In this document: positions 16,720 to 25,886 of the stretch, in pieces
Layout of the letters: the number at the start of each line of letters is the position of its first letter
Numbering within the stretch: position 1 is the first letter of the stretch
Source of the DNA: Hoeflea_A sp965216535
GTDB taxonomy: Bacteria; Pseudomonadota; Alphaproteobacteria; Rhizobiales; Rhizobiaceae
Length of the DNA stretch: 64,000 bases
Assembly (NCBI GenBank): GCA_965216535.1
Contig: OZ244175.1
Coordinates: forward strand, 7,130,001-7,194,000
Direction: 5' to 3'
Made by a program: the position numbers and the translations under genes
Notes under the pieces: generated by a model
Seen by the model: only the letters and a program-made list of their open reading frames with translations
Databases searched by the model: none
What the model was told of the DNA's origin: nothing

Positions 16720-18810
16720 TTACTTCGGGCGGATCGCGTCCGCGGTGCCCTGAATGAAGGCCACCAGTTTGGTCACGTCGTCTTCGGTCAGCTTGCCGGC
16801 AAAGGTCGGCATTCCCCTGTCGACGGCAACACCTTCAAGAACCCAGGCCTTGGAGTTGCCCAAAACATCCGGTGTCGAATAGCCGAGATTGGGAATATTG
16901 CCGCCATTGTTGACGCCGGGAACGCCGTGGCAGAACAGGCAGTTCGAGACGTAGAGCGCCAGCCCATCGGGAACATGATCCGGATCGTAGGGAACACCCG
17001 CGACCAGTTCGGTTCGCGTGCTGGTCTCGGCGGCAGGCATTGGTTCGTCACCTCCCAATTTGAAGGTGAAAACCCGGCCGGCCCCGACCTTGTCGGTCGC
17101 CCGTTGCATCATGCCGTAGACGCCACCCCAGCCAACGGCGATCGTGACATATTGCTCGCCGTCCCGTTCCCAGGTCATGGGCGCCGCCACCACGCCCGAG
17201 GTAACCGGAACCTGCCACAGGATTTCGCCATTGGCTGCGTTGTAGGCGATGAAGCGGCCGTCCGCGGTACCCTGGAAGACAAGGTTGCCAGCCGTGGTCA
17301 GCGTGCCACCGTTCCAGGGCGAGACATATTCGGCACGCCAGACTTCCTTCTGCGTGACCGGATCCCAGGCCAGCAGATGACCGAAAGGCGTCGCCTTCGG
17401 CGCGACCTCATTGAAGAAGTATCCGAGGTTCCAGCCGACGCCCGACATGGTCGAGCCGGGCTTGTGCCGGTTGAGCTCCCAGGCCGGATCCGCGGACTGG
17501 ACCAGCGGAATGCCCTGAGCTGGAATGTAAACCAGACCGGTTTCCGGATTGTAGCTCATCGGATGCCAGTTGTGAGCGCCATAGGCCGAGGGGATGGTCT
17601 CCCAAGGTCCGGTTTTTGCCCGTGCGCCTTCCGCCTCGATTGGCCGGCCGTTTTCATCGTACCCGGTGGCCCAGGTCACCTCCACGAATGGTTCGGCGGA
17701 GATGAATTCGCCCGTCTCGCGGTCGATGACGTAGAAGAACCCGTTCTTCGGCGCCTGCATCAGGACCTTGCGGGTTTGGCCATCGATCTCGAGGTCGGCA
17801 ACGATGATGTGCTGGGTCGAGGTATAGTCCCAGGTGTCGCCGGGCGTGTTCTGATAGTGCCAAACATAGTCGCCGGTATCCGGATTGAGTGCGACGATCG
17901 ACGCCAGGAACAGGTTGTCGCCGCCCGCCGGCGAGCGCAGGTGGCGGTTCCACGGGCTGCCGTTGCCCACGCCGATATAAAGCAGGTTCAGCTCCGGATC
18001 ATAGGCCATGGCGTCCCAAACGGTTCCGCCGCCGCCAGCCTTCCAGTACTCCGCCGACGGGTCCCAGGTCTCGGCCGCCATTTTCATGGCGTCGTTCTCG
18101 AACGGTTTTGACGGATCGCCAGGCACCGTATGCCAGCGCCAATCCAGCTCGCCGGTTCCGGTGTCATAAGCGCTGACATAGCCGCGCACACCGAATTCGG
18201 CGCCGCCATTGCCGATGATGACTTTGCCATTGATGATCCGCGGCGCGGCGGTAATGGTATAGGACATGTCGCGGTTTTCGATCGTATCGGTTTTCCAGAC
18301 CTGCTCGCCTGTTGCGGCGTCAATGGCATGAAGCCAACCGTCATAGGCGCCGACATAGACCTTGCCGTCGTAGACAGCGACACCGCGGTTCACGACATCA
18401 CAACACCCTTTCTTACCGAAGTCGGCCGGCACTTCCGGATCGTAGACCCAGAGACTTTCTCCGGTTATCGCGTCGAGCGCATGCACGATCGACCATGAGG
18501 CCGTGACATACATGACGCCATCGACGACGATCGGCGTGGACTGCACGCCGCGATCGGAATCGAGATTGTAGGACCACGCGAGACCGAGTTCGCCGACATT
18601 GGCATCCGTCACGGAATTCAATTGCGAATAGCGGGTCTCACCGTAGTTGAGTCCGTAGTTCAGCCAGTTCCTGTCGTGCTTGTCGTTGTCGATAATGGCT
18701 TGGGTGTCGATTGCACCGACTGCAGTCCGGATCGCGTCCTCGCTGATCGTCTGAGCGTGAACGCAGGTGGCCGCGAGCAACCCGCAGGCGCCCAAGATGA
18801 ATCGCTTCAA
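16720..18810 (-). CDS. PQQ-dependent quinohemoprotein alcohol dehydrogenase
   Basis: A 696-aa periplasmic alcohol dehydrogenase: signal peptide (about 1-20), eight-bladed PQQ propeller, and a C-terminal cytochrome c domain with heme site CLFCH (about 624-628) and a likely Met ligand in RGMPTF. The vicinal disulfide expected over PQQ is at Cys136-Cys137. The active-site loop reads TWDYTS: catalytic Asp is present, but the extra Asp that marks lanthanide-dependent enzymes is Thr, so calcium use is predicted. The TTG 18810 start lies 5 nt after GGGAGG and starts the signal peptide exactly. Electrons probably pass from alcohol to PQQ to heme to a soluble cytochrome. Confidence 0.95.
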   Translation of the reverse strand: MKRFILGACGLLAATCVHAQTISEDAIRTAVGAIDTQAIIDNDKHDRNWLNYGLNYGETRYSQLNSVTDANVGELGLAWSYNLDSDRGVQSTPIVVDGVMYVTASWSIVHALDAITGESLWVYDPEVPADFGKKGCCDVVNRGVAVYDGKVYVGAYDGWLHAIDAATGEQVWKTDTIENRDMSYTITAAPRIINGKVIIGNGGAEFGVRGYVSAYDTGTGELDWRWHTVPGDPSKPFENDAMKMAAETWDPSAEYWKAGGGGTVWDAMAYDPELNLLYIGVGNGSPWNRHLRSPAGGDNLFLASIVALNPDTGDYVWHYQNTPGDTWDYTSTQHIIVADLEIDGQTRKVLMQAPKNGFFYVIDRETGEFISAEPFVEVTWATGYDENGRPIEAEGARAKTGPWETIPSAYGAHNWHPMSYNPETGLVYIPAQGIPLVQSADPAWELNRHKPGSTMSGVGWNLGYFFNEVAPKATPFGHLLAWDPVTQKEVWRAEYVSPWNGGTLTTAGNLVFQGTADGRFIAYNAANGEILWQVPVTSGVVAAPMTWERDGEQYVTIAVGWGGVYGMMQRATDKVGAGRVFTFKLGGDEPMPAAETSTRTELVAGVPYDPDHVPDGLALYVSNCLFCHGVPGVNNGGNIPNLGYSTPDVLGNSKAWVLEGVAVDRGMPTFAGKLTEDDVTKLVAFIQGTADAIRPK

Positions 18811-19060
18811 AGTAACCTCCCTTGCTGATGCACTTCCTCCAGGCGGCTTGTCGCCGCCCCTCGCCGACCGGCGGGCCATTTGGCCGAAGCGTCGCGCAGG
18901 AGAGCAGTTCGAGGTTGCGTAGCATTGCAGGGGCGCGGCCGGGGGATCCGCCATAACAAAATGTTTTGCCCGAAGAATCTGCCCAACCGAACCGCATTGA
19001 ACCGGGTCGCTCAATTCCTGCAAGTCGGCTCCGAACCGGTGGCCGGTCCCGAGGGCGATA

Positions 19061-20068
19061 CTATCTCGTGGAATCCGGGGCGAATCTATGCATATCGCGC
19101 CATGGTGTCGCGGCCTGTGCCAAGTTGCCTGTGCTGCGCGTACGCCGTTTCCGTTGTCGGGTCTGATGATAAGATCGTGGCGAAATGCCGAAGCGAGCCC
19201 GGAAACCTCGGTTGAAATTGGACAGGTCCTGAAAGCCGGCGCCATAGGCGATTTCGGCAATGCGGCCATGCACGGTCGGGATCCGGTCGAGATGCTCAGC
19301 CACGAAGCGGAACCGTTTGGCCCGTACGGTCTCCGTGAAGCTGGTATCACGATCTTCGAATATCCGCTGGGTCTGGCGTTCCGACAAACCCATCTTCTGA
19401 GCAAGCCAGGAAAGCGTCAGATGATCGCCCGTCAGATGGCGGTCGATGAGGTCGATTGCAATTTCAAACCGATCAGACTCTTGCGAGAGCACCAGGGACC
19501 CGAGGCCGCCCTCTGGCGCTGTGAACGCCATGTGGACCATGTCGAAGAGCAGAGTTGCATTGCCACGAAGCTCGCCCTCGCCATTTTCCCGGAAAAACCG
19601 GAAGAAGTGCCGCAGCAGCGTGTTTGTCGCCGACTGATCGGGCGACAGTCTCTGGCCGATCCGAACCCCCAGCGGCCGTTCACCGAGAAATGACTGCCGC
19701 GGCAGGTGAACGGACAGCAACCGGCTCGACACTTCCGGCATGAATAACTGGCCTTCCTTGGTGGAATCGAGAAGCATGCAGTCGCCAGGAGCAATCCGGG
19801 AGCGATGGCCGTTGTGATCGATGCGCGTTTCGCCTTCGATGTTGACGATCAGGAAGATATGTTCGGCCTCGTCGCGTCGGATCCCCGCCCGATCCCGCTT
19901 GATCTGCGCAACATCTCCCGACACATCGGCAACGTCGAGGGTGTCGAAAGCATGCACCGCGATGCATCCACGCACGTTGCGCTGCCCCTTTCGCGGTACC
20001 CCGTCATACATTCCACAGATGCCGTGCAGGTCGTGATACCACTGCTCGAACGGTACGGCTTCCTCCAA
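19061..20068 (-). CDS. AraC-family regulator
   Basis: A 335-aa regulator with an N-terminal cupin-like sensing domain (about 40-190; HIFLIVNIEGETRIDHNGH) of the FeaR/AraC-binding type and a C-terminal double helix-turn-helix (ALSWLAQKMGLSERQTQ-like segment and IAEIAYGAGFQDLSNFNRGF). The start is TTG 20068 behind GGGAGGA. It lies 18 nt downstream of the LysE gene and about 250 bp upstream of the alcohol dehydrogenase, all on the minus strand, so it may activate the dehydrogenase in response to an alcohol or aldehyde. The target is inference. Confidence 0.92.
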   Translation of the reverse strand: MEEAVPFEQWYHDLHGICGMYDGVPRKGQRNVRGCIAVHAFDTLDVADVSGDVAQIKRDRAGIRRDEAEHIFLIVNIEGETRIDHNGHRSRIAPGDCMLLDSTKEGQLFMPEVSSRLLSVHLPRQSFLGERPLGVRIGQRLSPDQSATNTLLRHFFRFFRENGEGELRGNATLLFDMVHMAFTAPEGGLGSLVLSQESDRFEIAIDLIDRHLTGDHLTLSWLAQKMGLSERQTQRIFEDRDTSFTETVRAKRFRFVAEHLDRIPTVHGRIAEIAYGAGFQDLSNFNRGFRARFGISPRSYHQTRQRKRRTRSTGNLAQAATPWRDMHRFAPDSTR

Positions 20069-20086
20069 GACGTATCCTCCCAGGTA

Positions 20087-20713
20087 CTAACGCTCCTGCA
20101 GCGCAAGGCGCACGCCCAGTGCACAGTAGATGCCGCCAACCACTTTACCCTGCCAACGCAGTACTGCCGGGTTGCGGCGCAGAAATCGGCCAACGCCGCC
20201 AGCGGCGAAGGCCACGGTCACGGTGCTCAAGAGGCCCATGGCCACGAACAGGATGCCGAGGATGGTCAGTTGCAGGGCCACGGCCCCGTTCTGCGGCTGC
20301 ACGAATTGCGGCAGGAAGGCGAGGAAGAACATCGCCGACTTGGGATTGAGCACCTCGGCCAGGACGGCCTGGCGAAATGCCGCCCTCGGTGACAATCCGA
20401 CAGTGGTTGTCGGTTGGTGTGGTTCGACCTTCTCGAATATCGCCTTGAGGCCGAGATAGACCAGATAGGCGGCGCCGAGATATTTGACGATGCTGAACAG
20501 AACAGCGGACGTCATCAGAACCGCCGAAATGCCCAGCACTGCCATTGCCGTATGAATGACGTCACCGGCGGCAATCCCGAGGCCCGTGGCGAGGCCAACC
20601 CGTGTTCCGGAAGTTGAAGCGCGGGCCAGTGTCAGAAGGACCGCCGGTCCGGGAATGAAGACGAAACCCAACAACACGGCAAGATAGGTGATAAGCGTTG
20701 GCTGGTCGATCAA
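20087..20713 (-). CDS. LysE/RhtB-family exporter
   Basis: A 208-aa inner-membrane amino-acid or metabolite exporter. The family N terminus is visible as FVFIPGPAVLLTLARAS with GLGIAAGDVIH next, followed by LGAAYLVYLGLKAI and LNPKSAMFFLAFLPQFV, giving about six helices. The start is TTG 20713 with AGGAGA 6 nt upstream. It forms an operon with the AraC gene. What it exports cannot be told from the sequence. Confidence 0.92.
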   Translation of the reverse strand: MIDQPTLITYLAVLLGFVFIPGPAVLLTLARASTSGTRVGLATGLGIAAGDVIHTAMAVLGISAVLMTSAVLFSIVKYLGAAYLVYLGLKAIFEKVEPHQPTTTVGLSPRAAFRQAVLAEVLNPKSAMFFLAFLPQFVQPQNGAVALQLTILGILFVAMGLLSTVTVAFAAGGVGRFLRRNPAVLRWQGKVVGGIYCALGVRLALQER

Positions 20714-20959
20714 GACGCTCTCCTGACTGGCTCACGGTGAACACAGTTCAGCACATTTGCGACCACAACGCCAAGTTTCAGGCAATCACGCCTGTTAACT
20801 ACCCCACTTCAATCTTTATTATCTTTATAGTTGTACCGTTTCGGGTCCAGAAGGGGAAAATGCAGGCATCGCTGGCACTTCGGGACTTCGAGGGTCGTAG
20901 AGCATCAACCTTTCGGCGAATTCCGACCCGGCGACGGGCCGACACTCGAGGGCCTTACG

Positions 20960-23608
20960 GTGGCAACGAGCGAAGAGACAGCAGACCGCAAGTTGCCGAG
21001 ATTCAGCTATCTGAGTCTCGTGGCGCTGGTGCTTGTCATCGCCTTTGGCCTTTTCGCGGACCGGCTCAGCCGAGAAGCTGCCGAGAACGAACTGCGCACC
21101 TCGGTACGGGAACAAATTGGTCTCATCCGTGCCAAGCTGGAAGGCAACATCAACGGCAACATCCACATCGTGCAGGGGCTGATTTCGACGCTCAAGACCG
21201 AACCCGACATGGGGCAGGAGAGGTTTGCCGAGTTGGCGGGCAACCTGTTCACCGGCAACACGCAATTGCGCAACGTCGCTGCCGCGCGGGACCTCGTCAT
21301 ATCGCTGATGTATCCGATGCAGGGAAACGAGCGGGCAATCGGGCTCGACTACCGGGCCAATGCCGCACAGCGCGACGCTGCCCTCAGGGTCCGCGACGAA
21401 GCCAGGCTGCTGATCGCCGGTCCGGTCGAACTGGTTCAGGGTGGTCAGGCCTTCATCGCCCGTTTTCCGGTTTTCACCGGCAGCGGCGAGAACCGTAATT
21501 TCTGGGGCATTGTTTCGGCGGTGATCGATGTCGGCATGTTGTACGCCGATAGCGGACTGCTCAATCCCGATCTGACGATCGACATCGCCCTGATCGGCCA
21601 GGATTCACTCGGCGCCCAAGGGGCTCAGTTTTTTGGGCCCCAGGAGGTGCTCGCCAACGATCCGGTCATTGTCGACGTGATCCTGCCGGGCGGCCTTTGG
21701 CAACTGGCGGCCGTTCCCAAAACCGGCTGGCAGCAGAGCCCCCAGGCCCTGTGGGCGCAACGCCTGATCATCGCTCTCGCCGGGTTCCTGATCCTTCTTC
21801 CCATCGTCATCGCCGGTCGCCTTTCGGAGCAACGCAAGCAAAGCGTACACGATCTGCAGATACGCGAGGACCGGCTGCAACAATTGTCGCAGCGGCTGGA
21901 ACTGGCGCTCGATGCGTCGCGTGTCGGGGTCTGGGAATTCAACCTGGAAACCGGCAAACTGGTCTGGGACGATCGGATGCGCGAACTGTACGGTATCGCA
22001 CCGAACAAGCAGTCTGTAACGGTTGATGACTGGCGAAATGCACTGCATCCGGACGACCGGGATCGGGCTGAGCAGGAGTTCCAGGAAGCCCTGAATGTCC
22101 GCGGTCCCTACAGATCGGTGTTTCGGGTGCTGCACGACGGCGGCAAAGTCCGGCACATTCGCACGAGAGCCGCTGTCTATGACGATGCTGGCGGCCTGCG
22201 GATCGTCGGCCTCAACTGGGATGTGACCGCCGACGTCAAACTGCAGGACGCTCTGAAACAGGCCAAGGCGGAAACCGAGCGCCGCAACACCGAATTGGAA
22301 GATACCAAGGCGCGCATCGAACATATGGCGATGCACGACAGTCTCACAGGACTTCCCAACCGCCGATTTCTGGACATCGAATTGTCGCGGTCGGTGGACA
22401 AGACGGAGACGGCGCCGCAGGCGCTGCTGATCGTCGACCTCGACCGCTTCAAGCAGATCAACGATACATTCGGCCATGCCGCCGGCGACGCATTGCTGGT
22501 TCACGTCGCCGATATCTTGCGCTCGCTGGCGCGGCCGAGCGATTTCGTTGCCAGGATCGGCGGCGACGAGTTCGTCATCCTGTGCCGCCACGATACCGAA
22601 AGGCAGCATCTGACGATGCTCGCGCAATCGATCGTCGCCAGAATGCAGCGGCCCATGATTTATGAAGGCAATGCCTGCCGTTTCGGGGTTAGCGTCGGAA
22701 TTTCGACCGCGGAAAACGATGCCGAAGAGATTTCACGGCTTCTGGTCAATGCCGACCTGGCCCTGTACGAAGCCAAGAGCACGGGCCGGAACCGCTTTGC
22801 TTTCTTTACCCTCGAGCTGCAGGCGGAAACGCTGCGCACCAAGAAGCTGGCCGATGACATTCTGCGCGGCATCGAGGAGGGCGAGTTCGTGCCCTACTAT
22901 CAGCCGCAGTATGATGCACAAAGTCACCTGGTGACCGGTGTTGAAGCATTGGCGCGCTGGCAGCACCCGGAGCTTGGCCTTCTGACACCAGCGCATTTTC
23001 TGGCCGTCGCCGAAGAATTCAACGCCACCGCGTCAATCGACCGGGAAATCCTGCGCCAGACCCTGACCGACATGGACCGCTGGGCTCGAACCGACGTCGT
23101 GGTGCCGCGCGCGTCGGTCAATGTCTCGGCACAGCGACTGCAGGATCCGGAATTGCTGGAACGCCTGGAGGCCTTCGACATCACGCCCGGCAGGCTGTCT
23201 TTCGAGCTGGTCGAATCGATCTTCCTCGACGACGGCAACGACATCCACATGGAGAATATCGAGCGTATCAAAGCGCTCGGCATCGACATCGAAATCGACG
23301 ATTTCGGGTCCGGACGAACATCGATTATCAGCCTTCTCAAGGTCAATCCGAGACGCCTCAAGATCGACCGCCAATTGATCATCCCGATGCTCGATTCCAA
23401 AGCGCCGCGCAAACTGGTGCGGTCGGTTATCGAAATCGGCAAATCCCTCGATATCGTCGTCGTCGCAGAGGGCGTCGAATCCATGCGTCATGCGCAGATG
23501 CTCAAGCGCATGGGGTGCGATGTTCTGCAGGGCCACGCGTTCGGCGAGCCCATGCCGGCCGATCAGTTGGCGCGGCACATCGCCAAGCCGGTGGAACTGA
23601 CAGCCTAG
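20960..23608 (+). CDS. Membrane GGDEF-EAL c-di-GMP protein with CHASE-like and PAS sensors
   Basis: An 882-aa c-di-GMP enzyme. Order: TM helix near residue 20, periplasmic CHASE-like domain (about 50-260), second TM (about 268-287), a PAS domain (about 310-425), then GGDEF (active site GGDEF near 533, with inhibitory I-site RPSD five residues upstream) and EAL (VEALARW near 660, later EIDDFGSG and EGVES). Both catalytic motifs look intact, so it could make and degrade c-di-GMP. I use GTG 20960 behind GAGGG; the longer frame back to 20831 has no domain. Confidence 0.93.
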   Translation: MATSEETADRKLPRFSYLSLVALVLVIAFGLFADRLSREAAENELRTSVREQIGLIRAKLEGNINGNIHIVQGLISTLKTEPDMGQERFAELAGNLFTGNTQLRNVAAARDLVISLMYPMQGNERAIGLDYRANAAQRDAALRVRDEARLLIAGPVELVQGGQAFIARFPVFTGSGENRNFWGIVSAVIDVGMLYADSGLLNPDLTIDIALIGQDSLGAQGAQFFGPQEVLANDPVIVDVILPGGLWQLAAVPKTGWQQSPQALWAQRLIIALAGFLILLPIVIAGRLSEQRKQSVHDLQIREDRLQQLSQRLELALDASRVGVWEFNLETGKLVWDDRMRELYGIAPNKQSVTVDDWRNALHPDDRDRAEQEFQEALNVRGPYRSVFRVLHDGGKVRHIRTRAAVYDDAGGLRIVGLNWDVTADVKLQDALKQAKAETERRNTELEDTKARIEHMAMHDSLTGLPNRRFLDIELSRSVDKTETAPQALLIVDLDRFKQINDTFGHAAGDALLVHVADILRSLARPSDFVARIGGDEFVILCRHDTERQHLTMLAQSIVARMQRPMIYEGNACRFGVSVGISTAENDAEEISRLLVNADLALYEAKSTGRNRFAFFTLELQAETLRTKKLADDILRGIEEGEFVPYYQPQYDAQSHLVTGVEALARWQHPELGLLTPAHFLAVAEEFNATASIDREILRQTLTDMDRWARTDVVVPRASVNVSAQRLQDPELLERLEAFDITPGRLSFELVESIFLDDGNDIHMENIERIKALGIDIEIDDFGSGRTSIISLLKVNPRRLKIDRQLIIPMLDSKAPRKLVRSVIEIGKSLDIVVVAEGVESMRHAQMLKRMGCDVLQGHAFGEPMPADQLARHIAKPVELTA

Positions 23609-23614
23609 GCCAAT

Positions 23615-24577
23615 TCAGCGTCTCGCCCCACCGGTCGCATTGCGTATCAGAAACCGACTGTCGAACAGGATCGGCACCGGCTCGCCATGGAAGAGAACAT
23701 GCGCCGTCAGGCTGTCTGCCGTGGTCGATCCTGCACGCACGGCATGCAGATGCAGGTGCGGTTCGCTGGTATTGCCACTGTTGCCGACAAGCCCTAGCTG
23801 CGCTCCGGCCTTCACGATATCGCCAGGCTTCACCGCCACCGTGCCGCGTTTGAAGTGAGCCAGCAGAACCAGCACGTCGGCGCATTGCAAGAGAACGTGA
23901 TTTCCAGCCAGGTTCGTTCTGTCGGTTCTGGGCGGCAGCAAATCCGACAAACCGTTTTCCGTAGCGACGACGGTACCGTCGCAGGGTGCCGATACCGGAT
24001 CGTTGAAAACCACATAGGCTTCCAGATCGGTCGGATAGAGGCCATCAGCGCGCAAGCCCAGGCTGTTCAAGCCGGTAAAGTCCACCGCATAACGCTGCGC
24101 CCGCACCCGATTGTGAGCATTCAGCGTCGCCGCTCCACCCCCATGAACCACGTACCAACGCGTCGCCTCGAGCGGAGATTTCAACGCGACCGGCGTCCCC
24201 TCGAAACGTGGGGCGTTTCGTGTCTCCCAAATGAGAAAGGTGAAAAAGGCGAGGATCGCAACATTGGTTCCCAACCACAGAAGACGCCCCGGTTTCAACG
24301 GCGGCAGCGGGTTGGCGCCGCGGCAGTTGAAGAAACCGTTGAGGAAGGCCAGCACGAAAAGCACCGGCCAGACATAACGAAGCCAGGTGCTGACGATATC
24401 CCAGCGACCGGTAAAGAAAATCAGTGCAAAGTAGCTGGCAACGACAAGGCTCTTGATGGCGAAGAAGAGCCAGGACCTGGCGCTAAAGGCAGCCAGCCAG
24501 ACGACAAGGATCAACGGCGCCAGAACCAGCGTCAAAAGTTGCACCACGTAGACTAACGTCGTCGTCACCGAAGCCAC
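23615..24577 (-). CDS. M23-family peptidase with N-terminal membrane domain
   Basis: The 320-aa protein begins with four hydrophobic helices (about 1-120) followed by a periplasmic LytM/M23 metallopeptidase-like domain. The typical segments are APCDGTVVATENG, VLLAHFKRGTVAVKPGDIV, GLVGNSGNTSEPHLHLHAV. The distal zinc motif HLH is present. The proximal HxxxD is not clear (GNHVLLQ), so catalysis is uncertain. It may edit peptidoglycan or act as a non-catalytic regulator. The start codon is GTG. It converges on the GGDEF-EAL gene with six bases between. Confidence 0.88.
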   Translation of the reverse strand: MASVTTTLVYVVQLLTLVLAPLILVVWLAAFSARSWLFFAIKSLVVASYFALIFFTGRWDIVSTWLRYVWPVLFVLAFLNGFFNCRGANPLPPLKPGRLLWLGTNVAILAFFTFLIWETRNAPRFEGTPVALKSPLEATRWYVVHGGGAATLNAHNRVRAQRYAVDFTGLNSLGLRADGLYPTDLEAYVVFNDPVSAPCDGTVVATENGLSDLLPPRTDRTNLAGNHVLLQCADVLVLLAHFKRGTVAVKPGDIVKAGAQLGLVGNSGNTSEPHLHLHAVRAGSTTADSLTAHVLFHGEPVPILFDSRFLIRNATGGARR

Positions 24578-24686
24578 TCCAGTCGGCCGGGAGAGATCCC
24601 GTTCCGGTTTTTTGAAGCTTCCCGCCGCGTGGCGGTCGCGTCAAGGGCGCTTTTCCTGCGCCGCCCGTCTTGAGCAGGCCTGATGC

Positions 24687-25763
24687 CTACATGACCAGAT
24701 CTTCGTTTTCCCGCGATATCTCACGACCCATGACCAGATCGGACAGGGCCTCGCCGATCGCCGGCGCCAGGATGACGCCCGGGTGGGCGACGGCCGCAAG
24801 CACAGTATCGGCACCGGGAACAGGGCCAACCAGGGGTCGGCCGTCTTGAGGCATCGGCCGCTTGCCGATTGCCACCGAAAGAACCCTCGAGCGACCGATC
24901 GACGGCATCCGACGTGCAATCGTCTGCAAAGTCGCCTGGCCGAGATACTGCCGGGAAACTTCGTCGTCCTCGTCCTCAGGAGCGTTTGTCACCGCCAGCA
25001 AGGTGCCCTCGTCCAGGGGCCGAACTTCGATTCCCGGTCCCTGAAGGATGCATCCGATGTCAGCCCGTTCGACGGCGATCGTCACCAGCGCCACAGGTGA
25101 TTCCTCGATCGACCCCTCTGGCAGGAAGTTCGCCAGAAACCGCTCGCTCGCGGCGCCCGCGGCAATTACCACGAAGTCTGATTTAAGGCGGTGGCCACCG
25201 ACATAGGTATCCACCTTGCCGTTGCCTCCAACATCGATCAGATCCACTGTCTGACCAAGATGCACATCAGAGCCCTGATGCTCCGCAGCCTCCGCAAATG
25301 TACGAGCCGCACTTGCAGCATCCAGGGCGAGGTCGTCCATTGCATGGGCGGCAATGCGCGGAGGCTTGGCATAGGCCGGCGCCAGATTGGCAAAGGCTAT
25401 GTCTTCGACCATGACAGTGGAACTGCCCGATTCGGAATGGAGGTTTACCCAGCGTTCGGTTTCCGCCTCCGTGGCTTTCCACACCAGTGAACCGGACTGC
25501 CTGGAAAACAGCCGATGGCCGAGTGAGGAATTGAGTTTCTGATACTTTTCAATCGCCGATCGGCCATGCGCATATCGGGCCGGTTCTGCCAGCGGATCGA
25601 CCGTGATGTAATTGACCCAGCCGAAAGACTGACCTGTCACGCCGCGACCGGGCTCCGAGCGACGGTCGAGCAATGTCACAGCAGCCCCCGCACGGCGCAA
25701 ATACAACGCCGTCGCAGCGCCGACAATGCCGGCGCCGATCACCGTAACGCTTGGTGTCGCCAT
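24687..25763 (-). CDS. FAD-dependent oxidoreductase, D-amino acid oxidase family
   Basis: A 358-aa DAO-fold flavoprotein with VIGAGIVGAATALYLRRAG at the N terminus, DRRSEPGRGVTGQSFGWVN for flavin binding, and the C-terminal GADTVLAAVAHPGVILAPAIGEAL. It resembles DadA/glycine oxidase-type enzymes that oxidise secondary or D-amino acids. The ATG at 25763 follows AGGCGGAAC; the longer frame adds eight residues without support. It is downstream of the MFS gene on the same strand, separated by about 120 bp that carry an inverted repeat. Confidence 0.88.
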   Translation of the reverse strand: MATPSVTVIGAGIVGAATALYLRRAGAAVTLLDRRSEPGRGVTGQSFGWVNYITVDPLAEPARYAHGRSAIEKYQKLNSSLGHRLFSRQSGSLVWKATEAETERWVNLHSESGSSTVMVEDIAFANLAPAYAKPPRIAAHAMDDLALDAASAARTFAEAAEHQGSDVHLGQTVDLIDVGGNGKVDTYVGGHRLKSDFVVIAAGAASERFLANFLPEGSIEESPVALVTIAVERADIGCILQGPGIEVRPLDEGTLLAVTNAPEDEDDEVSRQYLGQATLQTIARRMPSIGRSRVLSVAIGKRPMPQDGRPLVGPVPGADTVLAAVAHPGVILAPAIGEALSDLVMGREISRENEDLVM

Positions 25764-25824
25764 GTTCCGCCTTTTTCCGCCCCACAACGGCCTCGAGCAT
25801 TCTAACTTGCTCTAGTAACTCCTT

Positions 25825-25842
25825 GTTACAGTGACATGTAAC
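25825..25842. promoter_or_regulatory. Inverted repeat upstream of the DAO-family gene
   Basis: GTTACA (25825-25830) and TGTAAC (25837-25842) are perfect inverted arms around GTGACA, about 60 bp upstream of the flavoprotein start. The size and shape fit a dimeric regulator site (for example GntR-type GT-N-AC arms). No regulator for it is adjacent, so the role is inferred. Confidence 0.5.
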
Positions 25843-25886
25843 GTCGTGAGCTCGCAGTCAAGCTTTTGATTAATTAAGTATTAATG

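Noticed and set aside
16546..18111. 521-aa plus-strand open frame opposite the PQQ dehydrogenase
   Set aside because: Antisense shadow of a well-conserved propeller protein.
16720..18810. Lanthanide-dependent (XoxF-type) methanol dehydrogenase
   Set aside because: The extra active-site Asp is Thr in TWDYTS, and a C-terminal cytochrome domain is fused, which fits a calcium-type quinohemoprotein ADH.
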